A stretch of DNA of 64,000 nucleotides, from NCBI GenBank assembly GCA_963575745.1, contig CAUYUJ010019889.1, positions 27,501 through 91,500 on the forward strand, read 5' to 3'. Under the pieces are notes generated by a model. The model ran no database searches and was not told the origin of the DNA. It saw only the letters and a program-made list of their open reading frames with translations. The stretch is from Prorocentrum cordatum. Its lineage: Eukaryota > Sar > Dinophyceae > Prorocentrales > Prorocentraceae. Position 1 is the first letter of the stretch; each line of letters opens with the position of its first letter. Made by a program: the position numbers and the translations under genes. Shown piece after piece: positions 10,634 to 22,059 of the stretch.

Positions 10634-13600
10634 TCATTGCGACCTGTGCTTCTTCGGGGTGTTCCCGCCAGAGTGCGCCGCGGAGCATTTCCTGCACTCC
10701 GTCTCCGCACCTGCAAAGCAGTGCCTGTCCAGCACCTGCTTGCACGTGGGGCACTTATGACATCTCCGACACCGAGCCGTTCTGTTCTCCCCTCCGCGCA
10801 GCCTGCCACCGCCTGCAAAGTCTTCCGTCGGCCTTGACTTCTTGCAGACGTCGCAGGTCATGTGCGCCGCGGAGCACTTCCTGCACTCCTTCTCCGCCCC
10901 TGCAGAGCACTGCCTGTCCAGCACCTGCTTGCACGTGGAGCACTCATGACATCTCCGACACCGAGCCGTTCTGTTCTCCCCTCCGCGCAGCCTGCCACCG
11001 TTCGCAAAGTCTTCCGTCGACACTGCCTTCTTGCAAACGTCGCAGGTCATGTGCGCCGCGGAGCATATCCTGCACTCCTTCTCCGCCCTTGCAAAGCACG
11101 GCCTGTCCAGCACCTGCTTGCACGTGGGGCACTTATGACATCTCCGAGACCGAGCCGTTATGTTCTCCCCTCCGCGCAGCCTGCCACCGCCTGCAAAGTC
11201 TTCCGTCGGCCTTGACTTCTTGCAGACGTCGCAGGTCATGTGCGCCGCGGAGCACTTCCTGCACTCCTTCTCCGCCCCTGCAAAGCACTGCCTGTCCAGC
11301 ACCTGCTTGCACGTGGAGCACTCATGACATCTACGACACCGAGCCGTTCTGTTCTCCCCTCCGCGCAGCCTGCCACCGTTCGCAAAGTCTTCCGTCGGCA
11401 TTGCCTTCTTGCAGACGTCCCAGGTCATGTGCGCCGCGGAGCATTTCCTGCACTCCTTCTCCGCCCCTGCAAAGCACTGCCTGTCCAGCACCTGCTCGCA
11501 CGTGGAGTACTCATGACATCTCCGACACCGAGCCGTTCTGTTCTCCCCTCCGCGCAGCATGCCACCGTCCGCAAAGTCTTCCGTCGACATTGACTCCTTG
11601 CAGACGTCGCAGGTCATGTGCGCCGCAGAGCACTTCCTGCACTCCTTCTCCGCCCCTGCAAAGCACTGCCTGTCCAGCACCTGCTTGCACGTGGAGCACT
11701 CATGACACCTCCGGCACCGAGCCGCGCTGTTCCCCCCTCCACGCAGCCTGCCACCGTTCGCAAAGTCTTCGTCGACATTGCCTTCTTGCAGACGTCGCAG
11801 GTCATGAGCGCCGCGGAGCATTTCCTGCACTCCTTCTCCGCCCCTGCAAAACACTGCCTGTCCAGCACCTGCTCGCACGTGGAGCACTCATGACATCTCC
11901 GGCACCGAGCCGTTCTGTTCTCCCCTCCACGCAGCCTGCCACCGTCCGCAAAGTCTTCCGTCGACATTGACTTCTTGCAGACGTCGCAGGTCGTGTGCGC
12001 CGCGGAGCATTTCCTGCACTCCTTCTCCGCCCCTGCAAAGCACTGCCTGTCCAGCACCTGCTTGCACGTGGAGCACTCATGACATCTCCGACACCGAACC
12101 GTTCTGTTCTCCCCTCCACGCAGCCTGCCACCGTCCGCAAAATCTTCCGTCGACATTGACTTCTTGCAGACGTCGCATGTCATGTGCGCCGCGGAGCATA
12201 TCCTGCACTCCTTCTCCGCCCCTGCAAAGCACTGCCTGTCCAGCACCTGCTTGCACGTGGGGCACTTATGACATCTCCGAGACCGAGCCGTTCTGTTCTC
12301 CCCTCCGCGCAGCCTGCCACCGCCTGCAAAGTCTTCTGTCGGCCTTGACTTCTTGCAGACGTCGCAGGTCATGTGCGCCGCGGAGCACTTCCTGCACTCC
12401 TTCTCCGCCCCTGCAAAGCACTGCCTGTCCAGCACCTGCTCGCACGTGGAGCACTCATGACATCTCCGACACCGAGCCGTTCTGTTCTCCCCTCCGCGCA
12501 GCCTGCCACCGTTCGCAAAGTCTTCCGTCGACATTGCCTTCTTGCAGACGTCCCAGGTCATGTGCGCCACGGAGCATTTCCTGCACTCCTTCTCCGCCCC
12601 TGCAAAGCACTGCCTGTCCAGCACCTGCTCGCACGTGGAGCACTCATGGCATCTCCGACACCGAGCCGTTCTGTTCTCCCCTCCACGCAGCCTGCCACCG
12701 TCCGCAAAGTCTTCCGTCGACATTGACTCCTTGCAGACGTCGCAGGTCATGTGCGCCGCGGAGCATTTCCTGCACTCCTTCTCCGCCCCTGCAAAGCACT
12801 GCCTGTCCAGCACCTGCTTGCACGCGGAGCACTCATGACATCTCCGGCACCGAGCCGCGCTGTTCTCCCCTCCACGCAGCCTGCCACCGTTCGCAAAGTC
12901 TTCCGTCGACATTGCCTTCTTGCAGACGTCGCAGGTCATGTGCGCCGCGGAGCATTTCCTGCACTCCTTCTCCGCCCCTGCAAAGCACTGCCTGTCCAGC
13001 ACCTGCTTGCACGTGGAGCACTTATGACATCTACGACACCGAGCCGTTCTGTTCTCCCCTCCACGCAGCCTGCCACCGTCCGCAAAGTCTTCCGTCGACA
13101 TTGACTTCTTCCAGACGTCGCAGGTCATGAGCGCCGCGGAGCATTTCCTGCACTCCTTCTCCGCCCCTGCAAAGCACTGCCTGTCCAGCACCTGCTTGAA
13201 CGGGGAGCACTCATGACATCTCCGACACCGAGCCGTTCTGTTCTCCCCTCCACGCAGCCTGCCACCGTCCGCAAAGTCTTCCGTCGACATTGACTTCTTG
13301 CAGACGTCGCATGTCATGTGCGCCGCGGAGCATCTCCTGCACTCGTTCTCCACCCCTGCAAAGCACTGCCTGTCCAGCACCTGCTTGCACGTGGGGCACT
13401 CGTGGCACTCCACGCACCGAGTGGCCATCTCTCCTTTGCCACTTGGTCGGCTGCGGCCTGCGTTCGGAAAGCACCCCTTCACCAGCGACCTCCCGCAGAC
13501 GTCGCAAGTGACTGCCATGCAATTCACACACGTGCGCCCTCTGCACACGAAACTGCGAAAATCTGCAATCCGAACATTGCACCCAGAACACACCTCACAG

Positions 13601-13800
13601 TCAACACAGCGCCGGATAGTCTGGCGACGTACTTGCCGAGGTTTCCCCCGAAAACACACTACGGGCTTCTCGGCGCCAGCGCCACACACCGCGCACGTCA
13701 ACTGGCACACCGCCCCGCCGCACGCTCCGCAGAATTCTGAAAGCGTCCACGCCAGATACGCATTCACCACGCATGTCACACACGTGCACCTCGTAGCCCG
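10634..13800 (-). pseudogene. Helitron 1 C-terminal Cys-rich repeat tail
   Basis: From about 13800 the protein enters CxxC-rich sequence, then about fifteen tandem 63-residue units (189 bp each) down to a stop at 10634. A unit has four CxxC pairs (CDVC, CRRC, CSTC, CRKC) plus single Cys and His residues, around conserved STEDFADGGRLRGGEN and KQVLDRQCF segments. The pattern suits a zinc-binding array and resembles Stc1-like Cys-rich domains by eye, an inferred link. The first unit is diverged (CDVCGRSL..CVEC). A one-base deletion near 11770 shifts the frame, so the last five to six units lie in a different frame from the first nine. Function is unknown; nucleic acid or protein binding is possible. 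Confidence 0.75.
10660..13420. repeat. 189-bp tandem coding repeat with a six-unit higher-order period
   Basis: Unit boundaries recur every 189 bases (for example 10755, 10944, 11133). Variant units recur in the order AMST/SAARC, KESMST, WDVC, KSRPT at units 4-7 and again at 10-13, giving a six-unit period of 1134 bp. The marker TCCCAGG occurs at 11418 and 12551, which are 1133 bases apart. That is exactly one base short because the 11770 deletion lies between them. Confidence 0.9.
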
Positions 13801-14510
13801 CAAACAAGACGCATGCATTGCACTCGTCAGAGCCGTCGGCGAACAAGGCGCAAATCTGCATGCGCTGACAAGTGCTGCACCACCTCCTCTGGAAACTACC
13901 CGTCGAACCACGCGCTCTCTCCGTCAACAGGGTGTCCGCGCACGCCGTGCACTCCCGCCAATGCCCAGGGCGCAGACACTTCTCCCCCACTTCTGCACGT
14001 CGACGACGCAAGGCTCCGAAACCCGCCACGGGGAACGACAGTCCGCAGCACCAGCACGCCCACGACGGCCCCTGCTGCTTCCGCCGCTCTCTCCCTGCCT
14101 GCTGCAGCAGCACTGCTTTCTCGTGCTCTGTCTTCGCCTCTGTCAGGCCGCGCTCTTCGGCCGCCGCTGGCCGCTCTGCGCCCGCCGCCGCGGCTCCGCC
14201 AAACCTCGATCGCAAGAGCGCCAGGAGGCAGCGGGGCCCCGCGGCCGCTCCTTGACGGAACAACTCCGGCGAGAAAGCCCTCAGTAAAAGCAGGCCGTTC
14301 GCTGACGTCAGCCGCGACAAGATCACGCACGCCGCCATCGCCTCCGAGGGCCCGACCACGTCCGACACGTCGCCGCAGTCCGCCAGCCCAGCTGACAACG
14401 TCGCCCCTTGCATCATGAACGCGGTGCTCGCAAAGTCGGGAATCCACGTGAAACCCGCGCGCTGAACCTTCGCACCTGACCCAGAGTTTCCGCCCGCGCT
14501 TCTGCAGCGC
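13780..14510 (-). pseudogene. Helitron 1 helicase C-terminal motifs and first CxxC region
   Basis: After a probable intron of about 150-200 bases in the range 14470-14660, the frame continues with WIPDFASTAFMMQGATL and then VILSRLTSANGLLLLRAFSP. These match the last conserved helicase motifs of Helitron PIF1-type helicases, where a serine/threonine-rich QG motif is followed by an SR motif. Then come a basic linker and CxxC pairs (CWCC, CSTC, CNAC). The frame breaks near 13780-13800, after which the CxxC series resumes in another frame. Splice sites are not certain, but an acceptor AG near 14480-14490 precedes the conserved block. Confidence 0.7.
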
Positions 14511-14659
14511 TCATTCGTTCGATGGCTCCCCTTACTTCCCCTCCTCCGCGCGCACTCCATGAACCTCCCGCTCTCTCCCCCCTCCACCACCCCGTAACCC
14601 CCCCTCTCCCTCTTTCCTGACTGGCGGTTTCGCCGGAAGGCACTGCGCATAGCTCCCAC

Positions 14660-17600
14660 GCGCGCTGCACTGGATGCAAGGGGAAGACGCCCACGCCCAG
14701 CTTCTCGTCCACGGTCCACTTTGCGCCGTCCACCTGCAAATACAGACAACGAGGCAAGTAGTTCAGGAATCGCTCCGCCCCTGGCTGGGACACGCGATCA
14801 GCAGGATGCAACTCCCACCCCACGAGAGTGCGGGACATGTGCTTCAGGATCACGATGTCTCTCGTCTTGCAGATCTTCTCCGTCGTCCGACCCTTCAGGC
14901 CCTTGCAGATAATGATTATCCCCGGGATGCCCGCCGTCTTCTGGTCGTGCAGCAGGAGGAGCTTGTCCAAACTCTTCCGAAGGTGGCCCGGTGTCTTCGC
15001 AATCTGTGCTGGATTGTCCGGCTTGTCCTGGGCACTGAACCACAGCGCATGCAGCTGGTGCGTCTTCGCAAACTCGGCCGCCCTCAGAAGCATGGCGTGG
15101 TACTTCGGGTCGTTATTATTGTGCATGTGCGGTGCTGATACGAACGGCCCCTGCACTACGCGACCGTCCTGCGGCAACACCAACCGGTTCCTTCTCTCAC
15201 GCTCACTTCGGCACCCTTCGCATTCCATCTTCCGCATGGACTCCCACGTCGCCCCGCGCTGCTTCATCTGTGCCCACGCCACGTCCAGCGTCTTGCACGA
15301 GCCCTCTTCGCACGCGCATCCAGGCTCAAACGGCCAGCAACCCGCGTGTTCTGTCGGCATGCCCAAAAGAAAATTGCACGACTGGTCCGACATGCGACCC
15401 CCCCGCGCCTCTTGCAAAACGGCGCTGTACCAAGGATATTCCGTCACTTTCTTTTGAACGGCCAGTTCCCAGAAGTGCGTCAGACCAACGAGCGGGTCGC
15501 TGCTCCAGAATAAATCCAAAGCTGCTTTCTCTTGGCACGTCTTTCCGTCCTTCAGCGACAGCGCCTCCTTCGGGGGTAAGAACACGGCCGCCGAGGCAGG
15601 CATCGGAGGGATCTGAAAGAAGTCGCCGAATGCGAGCACATTGTACCCGCCGAACGGCCTGCACGTCTTGTCTGCGCGGTGGCGGTACCTGTTCACCTGC
15701 GCAGCGTCGGTGAGATGCTTCTCCACTGCCCCCAGTAAGCCATCCGCCACCATGCCGACTTCATCAATGAGCAGCCACCGCACAGCCTGATTTCGCGTGA
15801 AGAGCACGTCCACGTCTGTGTGAGACAAACTCCGGTCACCGCCGCCCACGGACAAGTCGCCGCCCGAGTGGATCGTCACGCCGCCCATGGCGTGCGCCAC
15901 TCGGTTTTGGAAAGCCACACACAAGAACTGCACGCCGTGCTCGCACTGCAGTGTCTCTTTAAACATCTTGGTAATCCAGTGAATCAGACGACTCTTGCCC
16001 GTCCCCGGAGGTCCGTGAACGAAACCTCGAACAGGGTCTTCTCGAGCAACGCGGTCGGCGTGGCCTTTGGGCAGATCGCACCCTTCCTTCTCGAGCTCGA
16101 ACTCAACCCGCACCCGCCGCATGACCTGCTCTATGATGTCCACGTCTTCTTGCTCTGGCGCCGGGCGCCCCGTCTTCAAGTTCTCCAGCCACTCTTGCAT
16201 CCGACGCCCGTAATCTACGACGGACACGCTGGCGAACGGCATCGTCACGCCAGTATACAGCGCTGGCCGGACATCAGTCATGCTCTTCTGCTTTGCAAAA
16301 GCCTTGCGCAACTCTTCACTGCCGGGATACCCTTTACCATCGAACTGCTCCTCTACGGTGCTCCGCGACACGCCCTCCCGCAGTGGCGGCGTCTGCCACG
16401 ACGTCCGACCCATGTTGATGATGTCGGCGCGCCGCCCGAACCCCGCCGAGTCTACTGCGGCGTCCATGCGGGCCATGCCGTTCAGCACCTGATTTACCAC
16501 GTCCATGGAACCTGCCTTCGCGTCCACCTTCTTCCACTCTTCCACGGAGCTCGCGTCGGACGCTTCGATGTGCTCCTCCTGCGTAATCGTGCACGCAGCG
16601 GCCAGCAAGCTCACTATGTAACGTTGACTCATCTGGGAAACGACGTGCCCATCCAAGTACTTCTCCCAAGATGATCGGCACGAGTAGTACGTCTCTGACT
16701 CCCACGCCTCCGATCGCCCACGTTTCCTTGTCACGCGACGCCGCTTCTCTGCACTGGGCGACGCCGCGCCAACCACGCGTGACCCCTCTTCTGATCCAAT
16801 CCTGTCTTCCAGGACCAACGCGTCTAGCCAGACAGGAACGTCCTGCCCCTCCACTGCTCTGCACTTCCCAAGGTCTGGCAACAACGGGTTCCACCACCTC
16901 GCGCCCACGTCTGCCAAGCACCACGGACGCATGTACACGCTGAGCCGCCGCGCGTTCTCTTCGACCGAGAGCGACGTGCCAGGAGTTGGCCCAAACGACC
17001 AGATTGGCAAATGCGGACGACGCCTCTTCTCCCAACACAACGCATGCCGGAGACCTCGCAGATGTGGGACGTCTGGCAGTAAGATTCTCTCGGCTGCTTC
17101 CAGAGCCACGAAGTGCTCTCCCCTCTGGTACTTACACGGGACTCCCTCTTTTCGACATGCTTTCTCGCACCGCCGCCCCGTCTCTGTCAGCACTGCCCGA
17201 AAGACTTCCTGCTGGCCAATGGGTGGGTGCATCTTCTCCATCGACCAATGCAACAACATTTCGTACGGGCTCAACACGTCCACGTTAAATGCCTGGCCTC
17301 GATACCCGCACATAAGTGCAAAAGGAGCCTCCGCGCACATGAAGTTTACATTGCCCCCGCCAGGCCGCATGGCCGCGACGACTGACGCGCCCGCAGCTCT
17401 TCCGGTCTCCACCTCCTGGGGCAGTGCCACAGGGGCCACCACTGGGGGGGTCGCCACTTCTCGACGGAGGCCGCTTTCCTCACACATCTTCGCGTCGCTG
17501 GCTCCCACACAACGTACCAAAGAGTCAAACGCACCAAGACCCGCGCCACAGCTGACTCCACGCTCGGTCCAGAAACCTCGATGTTGCGCCCTGGTGGGCG

Positions 17601-18729
17601 ACCCCCCTAGCGGCACCCCCCCTTGGCACTGCCCAACTTCCTCGCGCTTAAGAAGATCCACAGCTGGGAACCGCACTGTAGGAAAAGTCCGAATGCACTC
17701 CGCCATGAGAGCGCCAGGATGGTCAGCATGCAGGGATAACAGGCACGACTCTGGGGACGTCCGCACAATCCCTTTGCACTCTAAATCTCGAACCAGGCGC
17801 CGAGAATAATGATGAAACTCTGCCGCAGCTGTTCGCTTCCCTGCGGCAACGCTGTCCGACAACACTTTCCGCTCCAACGTGGTGTTCAGCCTCTTCATCT
17901 CTTTCTCACCGATGTCTTGCATCTTCGCCGAGTACCCGCCGAAGTAGCCCGCTGCCAACGCCATGCCCGCTTGCAGGTCGTTTACCTGAAGCGCCAGATC
18001 TCCACCGCGATAACACGTTTGCCTCTTGGCGTCGAACAGCAATACTTCATGAGACTCTGGCAGAATCGGCAGCCGATGTGGAAACTTCATGTCGGCGTTG
18101 CTCCCAGAGAAGGCGATCAAGCATCGCGGCCCTGCGTTCAACCACTCGTGGTTGCGGGCAGGTAGCACGGTGCCCGATGCGCCCCTGGGCCCCGTCATCG
18201 GCATGCACATCCTCACCGCGATGCAGCGACATACCAGCAAGGGCTCGCTGCACATGAAGTTGCCCAACGGAAAATCAGCCTTGCAACCTGTCTTTCCTTT
18301 TGGCATGCAAGAACGCAAAGGCCGTCGCTCCCCCGCCCGCTCGCAGAGCGGGCGCACGTGGTGATTCACGCGAGACAAACAATGTTGCAATCGCTTGTCG
18401 TACTCGAACGTCCACTCGGCTGCGCCGGCATCTGCCTCTCGACTGCTCCAGAAGAAAGCTGGGAGGCGGCTGAGGATTATGTCATCAGCGAAGGCTGGCC
18501 AAGCAGTCCCCACCGCGCCCCGCTCAGCCTCGAACTGTTCCGCCGACGGATACGATGCGCAGCGAGTATAGCTCGCGAACTCTTTGAAAGCGATTGCGCT
18601 GATGAGTTTCTCCCGAAGCAAGCCCCCGAGCTCCGCCAAAGTGGAAAATTGGCCAGCCATCTGAAGATCCGCCGACGCGCGCTGCGCGACACTCAGGCAC
18701 ATGTTACTGGTCATCGCCCACAGAATCAT
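14660..18729 (-). pseudogene. Helitron 1 middle region and PIF1-family helicase
   Basis: One long uninterrupted frame. Residues ~30-110 continue the Rep domain. A Cys-rich block near 140-170 (CMPKGKTGCKADFP) and NADMKFPHRLPIL near 225 are shared with the second element. The superfamily 1 helicase core has Walker A GPPGTGKS at residues 906-913 (codons 15991-16014), Walker B LLIDEVGM near 985 and the PIF1-type motif GDFFQIPP near 1033. The helicase would unwind DNA during rolling-circle transposition. The core motifs look intact. The protein needs the exon at ~14510 for its last motifs, since the frame past ~14660 reads into repetitive Gly/Arg-rich sequence. Confidence 0.85.
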
Positions 18730-18889
18730 TCAAACGTTGTGCCGCGCGCGCGGCCAGCGCCAGGGTCCTCTCGCTCATAGCAGTTCACGGGGAACCTCAT
18801 CGCCCATGACATGTCCTGCCCCAAAACCCAAGTATCCCAGATGAACTCTGCGTCGCCACCCCCCAACACGATCGATCCCAACACCGCCT

Positions 18890-19615
18890 GCGTCACAGCG
18901 CTGGTGGGTGCCCAACCCGAGTGACATTGGCGCAGCCTCGGAGATACATGAAGTCGTGCACGCGCAGAACTCCTTCGGCTTTCTGAGCTTCCACTGCCCC
19001 CACCATGGCATCCACTCGACCAGCGGCGCCTCCCATGGGCGTTGCTCCCGAAAGAATCCATGCACGGAGTTCCCGCACAAGCGCAGCGCGGGCAATTCGA
19101 ACACATCCGGAAGCCATAAGAGCGCCGGCAGCACAACCCGTGTCATGACCTGAAATGCATGCAGGCAGCACAGCGGATCGCGCGCAGTCACGCACCGTCG
19201 TGCGTCGTACTCAGGCAAGTCGACCGCAAAGAATTCCCCCTCCTCGTCGACACACCCCTGGGGACTCAAGCTCGGGAATGTCGGGCCCAGGCACTTCCTC
19301 GCCTCGTCCGTCTCGCGAGAGAACACCGGGTCCGCGCGCCGTCCACGGCACAAATGCAAAGCCAGACCCGAGTGCCTTTCGCTGGGCGTGAATGTAATAA
19401 AGACTGGGACCCCGTAGAAAATCCGACTGCTGAAAACGACATGTCGGATGCTGCTGCGAACCTGACGAGTCCCTGCAAGCCGGCTTGACATGAAACGGTA
19501 GTTCCGCAGGAGCGCCTTCTCCTCCGGTGTGAGACCGATGATCCGGTCGATCTTGGAGACGTCGCCGGCCACTTTCTTCCTCTGGCCACCGTTCGTGAGA
19601 TACTCTCCTGCCAGC
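18890..19615 (-). pseudogene. Helitron 1 Rep (HUH nuclease) domain, broken
   Basis: Begins after a probable intron with VAGDVSKIDRI and continues to GVPVFITFTPSERHS, which aligns with GVPVFFTMSPDERHN of the second element. From about 19140 the similarity jumps frame to a CPRC..SNAHG segment, and from about 19045 to a third frame with GRVDAMVGAVEAQK. The catalytic HUH motif reads RVH (codons 18956-18964) in VLRVHDFMYL, where the second element has HVH. A single base change (CAC to CGC) explains it. Two frameshifts plus loss of a metal-binding His make this Rep non-functional. Confidence 0.8.
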
Positions 19616-20172
19616 AGCCCCCGCCCCTCCGACTCCCCCGCAGCCGCTCCGCTCGCCCTCGCCTCCTTGCCTGCGTTCGCCCAGCCGACTACCTACTCTC
19701 AATTTCGCAATGCAGCGTCGGGCGGGAAGGGGTGGGGGGGGCGTTCTGCTACATCCCAGGCGAGCCGTTTCTGGTCTCCCCCCGTTGCGAGACCCACCCA
19801 GACATCTTCGTCCGACCCCCCTCCCCTCCCAGCCTTCTCGACAGCCCCAAGACACCCCCCCGCCTTAGCGGACCGCCCCCATCGCACGCAACTACGGAGT
19901 GAGGAATATCCACCAGACCGCGTTCACATCCCACTCCCGCCAGCATCTGCATCCACCCTCTCCCACACGCAGCCCCTCCCGCACCTCCGCTGCGCACTTC
20001 GACTCATGACATCCCTGCAGCAACCCTTCTGTCTCGCCGCCCCAGCCCGCCCTCGCGCGTGGCCCGCTGCCCCAAAGACCCAGAGCCCAAAAATCTCCTC
20101 CAAGGACGAACGCGGAACTGCGAGCACGGCGGCGCCCCCCCACGGACAAGACATTCCTGCGCGCATCACAAG

Positions 20173-20853
20173 TTAACCCGGAGTCCTGTGTGCAATAACT
20201 CGTACACGCGTTGAACAGCTGCCCCCATGTGCTGCTCCGGGACCTCGCTCGCACCCCCCTTTCCGCAAAGCCCGAGAGATGGACATGGATACCCCGAGAT
20301 TGACTTTGGACGCGAAAGACAGGCTTCGGAGCCCTGGGCTGAAGTCCCAATCTTGGCGGATTTGGCCTTCGCAGCGCGACGCCATCATGGCGTCGAACGC
20401 ATGGATGGACACTGCAGGCGCTCCATACTCCGTCTTGCGACGCCAACGAGCCTGCCGAGGGAAATCCGGCCCCCCGACGCACCACGGCAAAGTCAAATTG
20501 AACACATGGGGGATGTACTGCGTCTGGAATTGGTCCAGCAAGTTCGAGCCCGTCTGCAAGTCCAGCTGGGAAAACTCAGAGAAGGCCTCACCCCTGCTCA
20601 CCTCAACGTTCCTGCTGACATCTGAGTCCCTTTGCGCCATGAGCAGCACGGGCCTTCCCCTGGTCAACTCTCGCTCCAAATCCGCCACGCTCGAGCTTCG
20701 CTCTGCCGGCGTCGCAGCCTTGTCCACACCTAGAAATGGCACGTCGTCCGGCACGTTGACGTTCAGAATGTCCACTAATCCGTTTGGTACGCTGGGAGCG
20801 TCTGTGGGCGCCAACTTTTCAGCTTCGGCTCGCACCTGCTCCATGTCGACGTT
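20173..20853 (-). pseudogene. Helitron 1 Rep N-terminal region
   Basis: Contains IPHVFNLTLPWCVGGPDFP and a following Trp/Arg-rich stretch, the N-terminal part of the Helitron-like Rep region. The frame is continuous with the upstream Cys-rich region except for one TAG stop at 20854-20856. Similarity ends near 20230 and resumes near 19615, so the ~600 bases between are either an intron or an insertion. Nothing is recognised in that stretch. Confidence 0.7.
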
Positions 20854-22050
20854 CTATCCAGGCTGATTGGCGGCCTTGTGCATGCTGACGAGCTCCACCA
20901 CAACGTTCCTGCGAACTGTGGCTTCTTTCAGCAGCCCGTTGAGGCCCACTAACCCCGAAGTGACCACCACGCGAACACGGTTGGCAAGGACAGCCCCAGT
21001 CACAGGCAAGGCTATGTGCAATGATCCTGCTTCCAGCTTCTTCATCTGCTCCACCATGCTCGCCCAATCCATAGGGGCGCTGAAGAGCTGGCCCTTGTAC
21101 GCAACCCGTCCCTCGTTCTGGTACATCGGACTGTGGAGCAAATGCTTCGGCCGCTTGCTTCGTTGCGTCTGTCGCACGTCAATGGAGAACAATGTCAGGC
21201 CCGTCCAATATCGAGAATCGCACGTCTTTTCCATCCACGTGACGCTCTTCTCGTATATCCACCGCTCCACGTATCCGTACCAATTGTCGCTTGCCAGCCC
21301 CAATGGGATAACCTCCCTCCGCTCCAGCGTTAACCGGCACGTTTTGCACATTGGAAATCGGCAACTCCGGCACAGCCGCCTCCTCTCAGGGTTGCACGCG
21401 CAGCAGCCACTTGGGCAAGGTCGACGGATAGCACAACGCATCCGCGCAACGCCGCGACCAAAGATGGGCTTCGCCTCAACCACGCTCCCGTTGCAGAGAG
21501 GGCGATGCCATCCGCCGACCCTGTTCAGGGACTCACAGCTCGAACGACCCCGACTCCTCGCGGAACATGCTCGGGCGCATTCCTGGTCTTCAGGGCAGCA
21601 CATGAAGCTCATGCCCACCAGCTCCGCCACAAAGCCTCTTCTCCTGGAAGCTCCTGCGGGCGCGCCCCCCAGACTGCCATCGCAGTCCTCCAGGTCCACC
21701 GCAACGAGCCAATCGTCGAAGTCCGGGGACCGCATGCCGTTCCCCAGCGGAGCCAACGGCGTGCCTGGCTGACAATGCCGTTCTCGGAACAGCTCCATGG
21801 CGAAGTTCTGCCGCAGGACGCGCGGAGCCAAACTGAGCAGCCAGTCACCGCTGACGTGGCCGATGTCAGACCAGTACCCGCCCGTGTCCAGGCAGATGCG
21901 GGCGCAGGCAAAGCAAATGAGACCACGCACGCACTCGTCATTGTAGACCTGCAACGTGCACTCCACGCTTCGCCGATCCACCGCGCGCCCCACTGCGGGG
22001 AAACCCTGCCGCTCTCGAACCGCAATAGCCCCCAAATAGACGCCCCACAC
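20854..22050 (-). pseudogene. Helitron 1 Cys-rich DUF6570-like region
   Basis: Matches the second element in order: a CFACARI segment; FMCCPEDQECARAC (compare LLCCPEDVRCTGGC); a CRSCRFPMCKTC knuckle; a Tyr/Trp-rich block; and a LKEATVRRNVVV block near the end. Such Cys-rich regions precede Rep in many Helitron proteins. The frame enters near 22050 after a shift from the upstream segment, where GVSVRC..QQVHPG ends, and stops at the TAG at 20854-20856. Confidence 0.7.
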
Positions 22051-22059
22051 ACTCTATCG

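Noticed and set aside
10834-13130. Long plus-strand Ser/Pro/Thr-rich frames opposite the Cys-rich tail
   Set aside because: The minus strand carries the CxxC pattern and joins the helicase. The plus-strand frames are mirror translations of the 189-bp repeat.
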